NCBI RefSeq assembly: GCF_023074175.1
Contig: NZ_JADPKS010000174.1
Location: 62,001-126,000, forward strand
Direction of reading: 5' to 3'
Source: Bradyrhizobium sp. 139
Lineage (GTDB): Bacteria > Pseudomonadota > Alphaproteobacteria > Rhizobiales > Xanthobacteraceae
Length of the DNA stretch: 64,000 nt
Positions 54,295 through 63,052 of this stretch are shown piece by piece; position 1 is the first letter of the stretch, and each line of letters opens with the position of its first letter. The notes below the pieces were generated by a model. The model was given only the letters and a program-made list of their open reading frames with translations. It ran no database searches and was not told the DNA's origin. Position numbers and translations under genes: made by a program.

Positions 54295-55932
54295 ATGGAC
54301 GCGATCAACCAGCCCCTGCTTGCCGTTCGCGATCTCTCGGTGGCTTTCCACCAGGGCGGCGCGACGACGCTCGCAGTCGACAAGGTCTCGTTCCAGATCA
54401 AGCGCGGCGAATGCGTGGCGCTGGTCGGCGAGTCCGGTTCCGGCAAGTCGGTCAGCGCGCTCTCGATCCTCAAGCTGCTGCCCTATCCGAACGCCTCGCA
54501 CCCTTCCGGAAGCATTCGCTTCAAGGGGCGCGAGCTGATCGACCAGTCCGAGCCGCAGATGCGCGGGATTCGCGGCAGCGACATCTCCATCATCTTCCAG
54601 GAGCCGATGACCTCGCTCAATCCGCTGCACACGCTCGAGGCGCAGATCGGCGAGATCATCCAGCTGCACAATCCGACCAGCAATGCCGAGGCGCGCAGGC
54701 GGACGCTGGAATTGCTGACACAGGTCGGCATTCCCGACCCGGAAACGCGGCTGAAGAGCTATCCGCACCAGCTCTCTGGCGGCCAGCGCCAGCGCGTGAT
54801 GATCGCGATGGCGCTCGCCAACGAGCCGGACCTCTTGATCGCGGACGAGCCGACCACGGCGCTCGACGTCACCGTGCAGGCGCAGATCCTGACGTTGCTC
54901 GCCGAGATCCGCGCCCGGCTCGGCATGAGCCTTCTTTTCATCACCCACGATCTCGGCATCGTACGCCGCATCGCCGACACTGTCTGTGTCATGAAGGGTG
55001 GCGAGATCGTCGAGCAGGGACCGGTCGAGCAGGTCTTTACCAGTCCGAAGCATCCCTACACGCGCGACCTGCTCGCGGCGGAGCCGAAGCCCGATCCGGC
55101 GCCGCCGCAGCCGGATGCGCCGGTGGTGATGTCGGCCAACGATCTGAAAGTGTGGTTTCCCATCAAACGCGGCTTGATGCGCAAGACGGTCGGCCACATC
55201 AAGGCGGTCGACGGTGTGAGCGTCGCCGTGCGCAAGGGCGAGACGCTCGGGGTCGTCGGCGAATCCGGCTCGGGCAAGACCACGCTCGGGCTGGCGCTGC
55301 TGCGCTTGATTTCCTCGAGCGGGCGCATCGTGTTCCTGGGGAAAGACATCCAGGGCCTGCGCTTCAAGGAGATGCGGCCGTTCCGGCGCGACATGCAGAT
55401 CGTGTTCCAGGATCCGTTCGGCTCGCTCAGTCCGCGCATGTCGGTCGCCGACATCATCGCCGAGGGTCTCTCCGTGCATCAGCCAAAGCTGTCGCGCGAG
55501 GAGCGCGAGGCGCGCGTCGTCAAGGCGATCGAGGATGTCGGGCTGAAGCCGGACACCCGTTATCGTTATCCGCATGAATTCTCCGGCGGCCAGCGCCAGC
55601 GCATCAGCATCGCGCGCGCGGTGGTGCTGGAGCCGGATTTCGTCGTGCTGGACGAGCCGACCAGTGCGCTCGACATGCTGATCCAGGCGCAGATGGTCGA
55701 CCTCTTGCGGGAACTCCAGCGCAAGCGCGACCTCACCTACATGTTCATCTCGCACGATCTGCGCGTCGTCGCCTCGCTCGCGAGCCATCTCATCGTGATG
55801 CGCGGCGGCAAGGTGGTCGAGGAAGGCCAGGCCGCCGAACTCTTCAAGAGCCCGAAGACGGATTATACACGCGCGCTGTTTGCGGCCGCGTTCCGGCTCG
55901 AGACGGCCGGAAACGGGTTGGCGGCGACGTAA
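54295..55932 (+). CDS. yejF: Peptide ABC transporter dual ATP-binding protein YejF
   Basis: A 545-residue protein with two ABC ATPase domains in tandem. Domain 1 has Walker A GESGSGKS at 45-52 and signature LSGGQRQRVMIAMAL. Domain 2 has Walker A GESGSGKTT at about 322-330 and FSGGQRQRISIARAV. Both have DEPT Walker B ends (DEPTTALDVTVQ; DEPTSALDMLIQ). Both sites look active. It starts five bases after yejE and ends the yejA-yejA-yejB-yejE-yejF operon. In enterics the system imports microcin C and peptides; in Sinorhizobium it is linked to host antimicrobial peptide tolerance. Confidence 0.95.
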   Translation: MDAINQPLLAVRDLSVAFHQGGATTLAVDKVSFQIKRGECVALVGESGSGKSVSALSILKLLPYPNASHPSGSIRFKGRELIDQSEPQMRGIRGSDISIIFQEPMTSLNPLHTLEAQIGEIIQLHNPTSNAEARRRTLELLTQVGIPDPETRLKSYPHQLSGGQRQRVMIAMALANEPDLLIADEPTTALDVTVQAQILTLLAEIRARLGMSLLFITHDLGIVRRIADTVCVMKGGEIVEQGPVEQVFTSPKHPYTRDLLAAEPKPDPAPPQPDAPVVMSANDLKVWFPIKRGLMRKTVGHIKAVDGVSVAVRKGETLGVVGESGSGKTTLGLALLRLISSSGRIVFLGKDIQGLRFKEMRPFRRDMQIVFQDPFGSLSPRMSVADIIAEGLSVHQPKLSREEREARVVKAIEDVGLKPDTRYRYPHEFSGGQRQRISIARAVVLEPDFVVLDEPTSALDMLIQAQMVDLLRELQRKRDLTYMFISHDLRVVASLASHLIVMRGGKVVEEGQAAELFKSPKTDYTRALFAAAFRLETAGNGLAAT

Positions 55933-55938
55933 CTCCCG

Positions 55939-56793
55939 TCAGAGCCGCGTGATCGCGATGACATCGCTGCCGGCCGCCTTGATCCGCGCGATCGCCGGCT
56001 CGGTCGCCTCGATCACCGTCGCGATGTGATGCGCGTTGGCGTGAACCATGGTGCTGCCATCGCGGACGATAGCGACGTGGCCCTTCCAAAAAATGAGATC
56101 GCCGCGCTGCAGCTTGCCACGCTCACGCGGCTCCAGTGCGCGGCCGAGACCGGCTTGCTGCATGTCGCTGTCGCGCGGGCAGCCGATGCCCGCTGATGTC
56201 AGCGAGACCTGCACGAGGCCTGAGCAATCGATGCCAAGACTGCTCTTGCCGCCCCAGAGATAGGGCGTGCCGACGAAACGCTCGGCGACTGCGACGAAAT
56301 CCGGCTCGCGACGATCGAGCGGCGCGAGATGAGCCTTCGGCAGATATTGTCCGTCGCGCGTCAGGGCGAAGCCGCCATCCTCGCGTGCGACCGCGATCTT
56401 CGATCCCATCACGAGCGTATCGGCCGGCGGCAGCTTGATCGAGGGACCAGGGAAAGCGAACGTTCGGAGCGCGCTGATCACGTGGGTCGGGATGGCCGAC
56501 GGCTTCATGAGCGCTGCATCAGGCAGCCAGCCGACATAACCATCGCCGGCAAGCTGGCCCCAGGCCCAGCCTTCGCCGTTGCGATCGTAGACCGTGACGC
56601 GCTCGCCGCGCAGCGCTTGTGTCATCAGCATCGCGTTCGACGACGGCTGCTCGCGCACGGGCGCGACCGCCTCGAACACCTCGAATTCCTCGCCCGTGAC
56701 GAAGCGATCCGCTTGCAGCTCGCCTTCGAGATATTTCGCGGCGAGGTCGCCGCGCGCCGGTGTCAGCCTTGGATCGTGTCTTGGATCATGCAT
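55939..56793 (-). CDS. NlpC/P60 family hydrolase with SH3 domain
   Basis: A 284-residue putative cell-wall endopeptidase. Residues about 30-155 hold bacterial SH3-like repeats (GERVTVYDRNGEGWAWGQLA, GYVGWLPDAAL). The NlpC/P60 domain has catalytic Cys190 in GIDCSGLVQ, His239 in WKGHVAIV and His251 in VHANAHH, a complete triad. No signal peptide is visible, as is common for this subgroup, so it may act in recycling in the cytoplasm or be exported otherwise. Its ATG lies 8 bases inside the end of the aminopeptidase gene, implying coupled translation. Confidence 0.9.
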   Translation of the reverse strand: MHDPRHDPRLTPARGDLAAKYLEGELQADRFVTGEEFEVFEAVAPVREQPSSNAMLMTQALRGERVTVYDRNGEGWAWGQLAGDGYVGWLPDAALMKPSAIPTHVISALRTFAFPGPSIKLPPADTLVMGSKIAVAREDGGFALTRDGQYLPKAHLAPLDRREPDFVAVAERFVGTPYLWGGKSSLGIDCSGLVQVSLTSAGIGCPRDSDMQQAGLGRALEPRERGKLQRGDLIFWKGHVAIVRDGSTMVHANAHHIATVIEATEPAIARIKAAGSDVIAITRL

Positions 56794-58159
56794 AGCGCTC
56801 GCTCAGCAATGTGTAGATCGCGCGCGCGGCCTGGCATTCGCCGCCCTCGGGCCGGGCCGGCTTTGCCGACGGCGTCCAGCCGTAGATGTCGACATGCAGC
56901 CAGCTCCTGGCGTGTTCGACGAAGCGTTGCAGGAACAGCGCGCAAATGATCGAGCCGGCAAAGCCGCCCGACGGCGCGTTGGTGATGGTGGCCGTCTTGG
57001 AGTCCAGCCACGCATCGTAGGGCGGCCACAGCGGCATGCGCCACAATGGATCGTTCTCCTTGATTGCGCAACGCGCGACATCGGCGGCAAGCGTCTCATC
57101 ATTGGTGTAAAAGGGCGGTAAATCCGGTCCCAGCGCGACGCGTGCCGCGCCGGTCAGCGTGCCCAGGTCGATCAGCAGGTCCGGCTTCTCCTCGTCGGCC
57201 AGCGCCAGCGCGTCGGCGAGCACCAGCCGGCCTTCGGCATCGGTGTTGCCGATCTCGACCGTGATGCCCTTGCGCGAGGTGAAGATGTCGAGCGGGCGGA
57301 AGGCATTGCCGGCGACCGCGTTCTCCACGGCCGGAATCAGCACGCGCAGGCGGACCTTGAGCTTCGCATCCATCACCATACGCGCGAGCGCCAGCACGTT
57401 GGCGGCGCCGCCCATGTCCTTCTTCATGATCAGCATGCCGCTCGACGGCTTGAGGTCGAGCCCGCCGGTGTCGAAGCAGACGCCCTTGCCGACCAGGGTG
57501 ACCTTGGGATCAGCCGGATCGCCCCAGCTGATATCGATCAGCCGCGGCGCGCGGTCGGAGGCCATGCCGACGGCGTGGATCAGTGGAAAATTCGTCTTCA
57601 GATCCTCGCCGATGGTGCAGGCAAAGCTTGCACCGAACTCGGCGGCAAGGTCTTGCGCAGCTGCGGCCAGCTCCTCCGGCCCCATGTCGTTGGACGGCGT
57701 GTTGATGAGATCGCGAGCCAGCATCGCGGCATCCGCGATGCGGTTGATCTCGGCCGCGTCGATGCCGTCGGGCGGCACCAGGCGGACGTCCGGGCGGTCA
57801 GCCTTGCGGTAGCGGGCGAAGCGATAGCTGCCGAGTGCAAAGGCGAGCGACGCCAGCCGCGCATCGTGCGGTGCATTGGCAAAGCGATAGGTGCCCGGCG
57901 GCAGCAGGCCGGGCAGGGCGCCCGGGCGGAACAGGTCGCGCGATCTCGCGCCATCGTCATCGAGGCCGAACAGCACTTGCGCGATCGCGCCATCGGGCGC
58001 GGGCAGCGCCAGATAGCCGCCCGGCTTGGCGGCAAAGGCGCTCGCGGTGGCGAATTGGCGTTGCGCCGGCGGCAACATCTCGCGCACCGCATCCCAGCTC
58101 GACCTGGTGACGAAGGTGATCGGGATGGCGGTGGGCGACGTCTCGAAGACAGAAGGCAT
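56786..58159 (-). CDS. M17-family leucyl aminopeptidase-like metallopeptidase
   Basis: A 457-residue cytoplasmic M17 peptidase. The C-terminal catalytic domain carries GKGVCFDTGGLDLKPSSGML, KKDMGGAANVLALAR and the family signature NTDAEGRL at about 305-312, which provide the two-metal site. The N-terminal half is diverged from PepA. It is paired with the NlpC/P60 hydrolase with an 8-base overlap, a combination suited to sequential breakdown of muropeptides or small peptides. That joint role is inference. Confidence 0.9.
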   Translation of the reverse strand: MPSVFETSPTAIPITFVTRSSWDAVREMLPPAQRQFATASAFAAKPGGYLALPAPDGAIAQVLFGLDDDGARSRDLFRPGALPGLLPPGTYRFANAPHDARLASLAFALGSYRFARYRKADRPDVRLVPPDGIDAAEINRIADAAMLARDLINTPSNDMGPEELAAAAQDLAAEFGASFACTIGEDLKTNFPLIHAVGMASDRAPRLIDISWGDPADPKVTLVGKGVCFDTGGLDLKPSSGMLIMKKDMGGAANVLALARMVMDAKLKVRLRVLIPAVENAVAGNAFRPLDIFTSRKGITVEIGNTDAEGRLVLADALALADEEKPDLLIDLGTLTGAARVALGPDLPPFYTNDETLAADVARCAIKENDPLWRMPLWPPYDAWLDSKTATITNAPSGGFAGSIICALFLQRFVEHARSWLHVDIYGWTPSAKPARPEGGECQAARAIYTLLSERYA

Positions 58160-58360
58160 TGGCGGGTCCGGAACGTCAGATCAAACGGGTCAAGGGTATG
58201 AAGCAGACTTCGCAGAGTTTCGCCGCCGCTGCAATCGGCTTGCTGTCACCGCTCGGTGAGCCGCTACTCGCAGCAGAGGGGCCATGCTAGGTTCCAGACA
58301 ACGTCGTCAGCTGCGGAGACCGACGGCGACCGAAGACAAAGCCTGCCGGGAGGAAATGCA

Positions 58361-58564
58361 ATGGATGTCGTGTGGAGCATCGTCACATTCATCGGCCAGG
58401 CGGTCGAGGCGGTTTTCAGCTATGTCGAGCATCATCATTGGATATTCGCTTTCCTTGCAGGCGGCTACGTCTTCTATCTCCATGACCGCTCCGTACACGC
58501 GCGGTTCAATGCGCTCGACAAGCGCATCGATGAAATCCGCAAGCGGCTTGCCATCGAATATTGA
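58361..58564 (+). CDS. Small single-pass membrane protein (67 residues)
   Basis: A 67-residue protein starting at ATG 58361 with GGGAGGAAA directly upstream. MDVVWSIVTFIGQAVEAVFS is amphipathic, HHHWIFAFLAGGYVFYLH is a transmembrane helix, and the rest (ARFNALDKRIDEIRKRLAIE) is a short charged coiled coil likely on the cytoplasmic side. No family recognised. It stands alone between the aminopeptidase and tadD. A longer upstream frame has no ribosome site. Confidence 0.65.
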   Translation: MDVVWSIVTFIGQAVEAVFSYVEHHHWIFAFLAGGYVFYLHDRSVHARFNALDKRIDEIRKRLAIEY

Positions 58565-58714
58565 TCGGGCGAGCGAAACCACGTCGCGGACGGCGCGGTG
58601 CTGCCGCAGGCACCGCAGTGAGGGACAGGCAGGCTGACGTTAACCGAGTGTTAGGGTTAACAGTCTATTGCTGGCGCGTTCGGCTCGATCAATCGGCTCG
58701 AGAGTCAAAGCGTC

Positions 58715-59527
58715 ATGCGTCAACGGTTCAGTCTTGCCCGGCTTCTCGCGTCCACTTCGCTGGTCGCGGCGGTGGCCATGGGCCTCGGCGGCTGCACGGC
58801 CATGTCGAAGCTCTCCGAAGTCACGGGCTCTGTCGGGTCGCGGGCGGAAGCCGCTCCCGCCGATCCCCCGCGCGCCGTCGAGGTCTATGGCGAGCGCTAC
58901 CGTGCCAATCCCAAGGACGCCGACGCGGCGCTCGGCTACGGCCAGGCCTTGCGCGCCAACGGTCAGCGCGCCCAGGCCGCCGCGGTGCTCGAGCAGGCGA
59001 CCATCGCCAATCCCGGCAACAAGGCGCTGCTCGCGCAGTATGGCCGTGCGCTCGCCGACAACGGCAATTTTCAGCAAGCCTTCGACGTGCTGTCGAAGGC
59101 GCATTCGCCCGACAATCCGGACTGGCGCCTGCTCTCGGTGCAGGGCACAGCGCTCGATCAGATGGGCCGCCACGACGAGGCGCGTTCCTATTATGCGAGC
59201 GCGCTGAGGATCGCGCCGGGTGATCCCGGCGTGCTCTCCAATCTCGGCCTGTCCTACATGTTGTCGAAGGATCTGCCGAAGGCCGAAGAGGCGTTGCGGC
59301 AGGCCTACGCCTCGCCGCGTGGCAGTAGCCGGGTGCGGCAGAATCTTGGCCTCGTCGTCGGTCTCCAGGGCCGCTTCGCCGAAGCCGAGACGATCGTGAA
59401 GGCCGACCTGCCGCCGGACCAGGCCGCGGCCAATGTCGCTTACCTGAAGGAAATGCTGAGCCGCAGCGACGCTCCACGCGGCGCATCGAAGCGGACGCCG
59501 GTCGCCTCGCTCAGCCAGCCCGACTGA
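58715..59527 (+). CDS. tadD: Tetratricopeptide lipoprotein of the Tad system (TadD)
   Basis: A 270-residue lipoprotein. The signal ends in a lipobox LGGC with Cys27, and TPR repeats cover about residues 65-230 (AALGYGQALRANGQRAQAAA, ALLAQYGRALADNGNFQQAF, VLSNLGLSYMLSKDLPKAEE). TadD proteins are pilotin-like assembly factors of the Tad (Flp) pilus at the outer membrane. It is convergent with the tadZ-A-B-C genes that follow, so it is a separate transcript in this locus. Confidence 0.88.
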   Translation: MRQRFSLARLLASTSLVAAVAMGLGGCTAMSKLSEVTGSVGSRAEAAPADPPRAVEVYGERYRANPKDADAALGYGQALRANGQRAQAAAVLEQATIANPGNKALLAQYGRALADNGNFQQAFDVLSKAHSPDNPDWRLLSVQGTALDQMGRHDEARSYYASALRIAPGDPGVLSNLGLSYMLSKDLPKAEEALRQAYASPRGSSRVRQNLGLVVGLQGRFAEAETIVKADLPPDQAAANVAYLKEMLSRSDAPRGASKRTPVASLSQPD

Positions 59528-59559
59528 TCAGATCCTGATCTTGCAATCCTGAAGCTGCC

Positions 59560-59581
59560 GGCGGACTGCGCGCGGTCCGCC
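59560..59581. terminator. Hairpin between convergent tadD and tadC
   Basis: GGCGGAC and GTCCGCC form a 7-bp stem around an 8-base GC loop in the 62-bp gap between two convergent genes. There is no T run, so it may act as a weak bidirectional stop. Confidence 0.45.
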
Positions 59582-59589
59582 TCTTGAGG

Positions 59590-60564
59590 TCAGTGCATCT
59601 CGGTGATCTTGATGCCGGTCGGTCCGAGAATGACCACGAACAGCACCGGCAGGAAGAACAGGATCATCGGCACCGTCAGCTTCGGCGGCAGCGCGGCGGC
59701 CTTCTTCTCGGCCTCGTTCATGCGCATGTCGCGGTTTTCCTGCGCCATGACGCGCAAGGAATGCCCGAGCGGGGTGCCGTAGCGCTCCGCCTGCTGAAGC
59801 GCGAGACACACCGACTTGACGCCCTCGAGCCCGGTGCGCCGCGCCAGGTTCTCATAGGCGACCTTGCGATCCTGCAAATAGGACAGCTCGGCCGTGGTCA
59901 GGGTGAATTCTTCCGACAGCGCGATCGACTGGCCCACGATTTCGGTGGCGACTTTCCGGAAGGCCATTTCGACCGACATGCCGGATTCGATGCAGATCAG
60001 GAGCAGGTCGAGCGCATCGGGAAAGGCGCGCTTGATCGAGAGCTGGCGCTTGGAGATCGCATTCTTGAGGAACAGCATTGGCGCCTGAAGGCCGAGATAG
60101 GCGGCGCCGACGCAGATGCCGATCTTGATCGGCATCGACTGCTCCATATGCGCGATCAGGAACACGTAGACGATCGAGCCGACGAACAGCACGAGCGGAG
60201 CCACCATGCGGGCGAAGAGGAATGTGATGTAGGGTGCCTGGCCGCGATAGCCCGCCATGATGAGCTTGTCGCGCGCGGCTTCCTGCGCGAGCCATTTGGC
60301 GAGGTTGAAGTCCTCGACGACCCGGGAGACGACCTGCTTCGGCGCTTGTCGTAGCGAGACCTTCTCGCTCTTGTTGAGGCGTTCGCGCTCGCGCTGGCGG
60401 ATACGCTCGCGCTCGCTCGCCACAGCCTTCATGCGCTTGGAGAGGCCTTCGCCGGCGAAAAGCGGCATCACCAGCGTATAGACCGTGGCGCTGGCGGCGA
60501 TGGCCGCCAGCAGCATGGTCATGAAGTGGACGTCATGCAGTTTCGAAACCAGAAATTCGACCAT
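59590..60564 (-). CDS. tadC: Tad pilus inner-membrane platform protein TadC
   Basis: A 324-residue type II secretion F-domain membrane protein. Hydrophobic helices flank the cytoplasmic F domain (AFPDALDLLLICIESGMSVE, MAFRKVATEIVG), with RYGTPLGHSLRVMAQENRDM and PPKLTVPMILFFLPVLFVVI at the end. A charged stretch of KRMKAVASERERIRQRERER follows the first helix. It forms with TadB the inner-membrane platform of the Flp pilus. It lies nine bases after tadB. Confidence 0.92.
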   Translation of the reverse strand: MVEFLVSKLHDVHFMTMLLAAIAASATVYTLVMPLFAGEGLSKRMKAVASERERIRQRERERLNKSEKVSLRQAPKQVVSRVVEDFNLAKWLAQEAARDKLIMAGYRGQAPYITFLFARMVAPLVLFVGSIVYVFLIAHMEQSMPIKIGICVGAAYLGLQAPMLFLKNAISKRQLSIKRAFPDALDLLLICIESGMSVEMAFRKVATEIVGQSIALSEEFTLTTAELSYLQDRKVAYENLARRTGLEGVKSVCLALQQAERYGTPLGHSLRVMAQENRDMRMNEAEKKAAALPPKLTVPMILFFLPVLFVVILGPTGIKITEMH

Positions 60565-60573
60565 ACGGCACCG

Positions 60574-61551
60574 TCAGAAATCGAAATTGATCATCTTCTT
60601 CATCACCATGATGCCCATCGACATCCAGACGACGCAGCCGACCAGCATAAGCTGGCCGGTGGGATGGGTCCACAGAATCGAGATGTAGTGCGGCGTCGTG
60701 AGATAGACGAGGAACATCACGATCGGCGGCAGCGAACCGATGATGCCGGCCGAGGCCTTGGCTTCCATCGACATCGCCTGGATCTTTTCCTTCATCTTCT
60801 TGCGGTCGCGCAGCACCTTGGAGAGATTGCCGAGCGCTTCGGAGAGGTTGCCGCCGGATTTTTGCTGGATCGAGATGACGATGCCGAAGAAGTTGGCTTC
60901 CGGCAGCGGCATGCGCTCGTAGAGACGCGAGCAGGCCTCGCCGAGCGGCATGCCGATCGCCTGCGTCTCGATGATGGTCAGAAACTCGCTGCGCAGCGGC
61001 TCAGGCGCGTCGGCGGCGACGACTTTGATCGATTCGAACAGCGGCAGGCCCGCCTTGATGCCGCGGACGATCACGTCGACCGCATCGGGCAGCGCCGCCA
61101 GGAATTTGCTTTCGCGACGCTTCTTCAGGAAGCCCAGCGCCCAGCGCGGCAGGCCGAAGCCGCCGGCAAAGGCAAGACCGGCGGCACCAAGCAGGCCGCC
61201 GCCGACGAACAGAGCGGCCGCGAACAGCACTCCCGCCACGACGGCGGACACGATCCAGAACTTCTGTGTCGTCCAGTCGAGGCCGGCCTGCGACAGGCGA
61301 ACACCGAGCGGAACGCTCTTCTCCTGCTGGCGCCTCGCCTCGAGATCCTTGAGCGACGTCTCGACCTGCTCGCGGCGCGACCGCTGGCTCTTCTCGGTCT
61401 GCTTGGCCGCGGGCGCTTCGGCGCGCGCGATCGAGGCGCGGCGGCCTTCCGCCTTCCGCTCTCCGGACAGGAGCGGATAAAGGAACACCCAGGCGATGCC
61501 GCCGACGGCGGCAGTGGCGAGGAAGGCGAGGGCGAGGACCTGCATGTTCAT
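60574..61551 (-). CDS. tadB: Tad pilus inner-membrane platform protein TadB
   Basis: A 325-residue F-domain membrane protein. An N-terminal helix (LALAFLATAAVGGIAWVFLY) is followed by a basic linker with RREQVETSLKDLEARRQQEK, the helix pair around residue 115, the F domain (LPDAVDVIVRGIKAGLPLFE) and C-terminal helices. ATG 61551 (MNMQVLAL) was chosen; 30 extra residues in the same frame overlap tadA. It lies 16 bp after tadA and nine bases before tadC. Confidence 0.92.
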   Translation of the reverse strand: MNMQVLALAFLATAAVGGIAWVFLYPLLSGERKAEGRRASIARAEAPAAKQTEKSQRSRREQVETSLKDLEARRQQEKSVPLGVRLSQAGLDWTTQKFWIVSAVVAGVLFAAALFVGGGLLGAAGLAFAGGFGLPRWALGFLKKRRESKFLAALPDAVDVIVRGIKAGLPLFESIKVVAADAPEPLRSEFLTIIETQAIGMPLGEACSRLYERMPLPEANFFGIVISIQQKSGGNLSEALGNLSKVLRDRKKMKEKIQAMSMEAKASAGIIGSLPPIVMFLVYLTTPHYISILWTHPTGQLMLVGCVVWMSMGIMVMKKMINFDF

Positions 61552-61567
61552 GGCTGCGCCGATCTGC

Positions 61568-63031
61568 TCATGTATTCGGCGCGACTTCCGCCGCATCGAG
61601 CGCGGCGGCAAGGCGCTTCTCGTCGCCGTAATAGCGCGCACGCTCCCAGAACTTCGGGCGACCGATGCCGGTCGAGCGGTGCCGGCCGATGATCTTGCCG
61701 TTGGCGTCCTCGCCGACCATGTCGTAGAGGAAGATGTCCTGGGTTATGATGGTGTCGCCTTCCATGCCCATCACCTCGGTAATGTGCGTGATGCGGCGCG
61801 AGCCGTCGCGCAAGCGCGCGGCCTGGACGATGACGTCGATCGAGGCGCAGATCATCTCGCGGATGGTGCGTGAGGGCAGTGAGAAGCCGCCCATCGTGAT
61901 CATGGATTCGCAGCGCGACAGCGCTTCGCGCGGATTGTTGGCGTGCAGCGTGCCCATCGAGCCGTCGTGGCCGGTGTTCATGGCCTGGAGCAGGTCGAAC
62001 GCCTCGGGTCCGCGGACCTCGCCGACGATGATGCGTTCGGGGCGCATACGCAGGCAGTTGCGCACCAATTCGCGCATGGTGACCTGGCCTTCGCCCTCGA
62101 TGTTGGGCGGACGGGTTTCGAGTCGTACCACGTGCGGCTGCTGGAGCTGGAGCTCGGCCGCGTCCTCGCAGGTGATGACGCGCTCGTCGTGCTCGATGTA
62201 GTTGGTCAGGCAGTTGAGCAGCGTGGTCTTGCCCGAGCCGGTGCCGCCGGAGATCAGCACGTTGCAGCGGACCCGGCCGATGATCTGGAGGATTTCGGCG
62301 CCCTCCGGCGAAATCGCGCCGAACTTGACGAGCTGATCCAGCGTCAGCTTGTCCTTTTTGAATTTGCGGATGGTGAGCGTGGGCCCGTCGATCGACAGCG
62401 GCGGCACGATGGCGTTGACGCGGGAGCCGTCGGCGAGGCGCGCGTCGCAGATCGGCGAGGATTCGTCGACGCGCCGGCCGACCTGACTGACGATGCGTTG
62501 GCAGATGTTGAGGAGCTGCTGGTTGTCGCGGAAGCGGATGCCGGTGCGCTGGATCTTGCCGTCGACTTCGATGTAAACGGTATCGGCGCCGTTGACCATG
62601 ATGTCGGCGATATCGTCGCGCGACAACAGAGGCTCCAGCGGGCCGTAGCCGAGAACGTCGTTGCAGATGTCGTCGAGCAGCTCTTCCTGCTCGGCGATCG
62701 ACATCACGATGTTCTTGATCGCGATGATCTCGTTGACGATGTCGCGGATTTCCTCGCGCGCGGATTCGGAGTCGAGCTTGGCGAGCTGGGCGAGGTCGAT
62801 GGCCTCGATCAGCGCGCCGAAGATCGTCGCCTTGACCTCGTAATAATTGTCCGAGCGGCGGGATTCCATGGCCGGCGCTGACCGGGCGGGGGCAAGCGGC
62901 GGCGAGGCGACGGCCGGTGGGGGCGGCGCGCGCGACACCGCGGGCGCCGGAGCCTGGGCAGGCTCTGGCGACACGGCGCCGGGCTTGGGAGCCCGAGTAT
63001 CGGTGTCTGTTCCGCTACGCTTACCGAACAC
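61568..63031 (-). CDS. tadA: Tad pilus secretion ATPase TadA/CpaF
   Basis: A 487-residue cytoplasmic secretion ATPase of the VirB11/CpaF type. A Pro/Ala-rich N-terminal tail of about 60 residues precedes the N domain. Walker A GGTGSGKTT is at about 260-268, followed by the acidic CEDAAELQL box, Walker B RMRPERIIVGEVRGPEAFD and the His box GHDGSMGTLHANNP. It powers Flp pilus extension and retraction. It lies 21 bp after the cpaE/tadZ gene. Confidence 0.95.
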   Translation of the reverse strand: MFGKRSGTDTDTRAPKPGAVSPEPAQAPAPAVSRAPPPPAVASPPLAPARSAPAMESRRSDNYYEVKATIFGALIEAIDLAQLAKLDSESAREEIRDIVNEIIAIKNIVMSIAEQEELLDDICNDVLGYGPLEPLLSRDDIADIMVNGADTVYIEVDGKIQRTGIRFRDNQQLLNICQRIVSQVGRRVDESSPICDARLADGSRVNAIVPPLSIDGPTLTIRKFKKDKLTLDQLVKFGAISPEGAEILQIIGRVRCNVLISGGTGSGKTTLLNCLTNYIEHDERVITCEDAAELQLQQPHVVRLETRPPNIEGEGQVTMRELVRNCLRMRPERIIVGEVRGPEAFDLLQAMNTGHDGSMGTLHANNPREALSRCESMITMGGFSLPSRTIREMICASIDVIVQAARLRDGSRRITHITEVMGMEGDTIITQDIFLYDMVGEDANGKIIGRHRSTGIGRPKFWERARYYGDEKRLAAALDAAEVAPNT

Positions 63032-63052
63032 TTAACAACTCCATGCGGGGAC

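Noticed and set aside
54283..55788. Minus-strand open frame of 501 codons
   Set aside because: Antisense to yejF, whose two ATPase domains are unmistakable.
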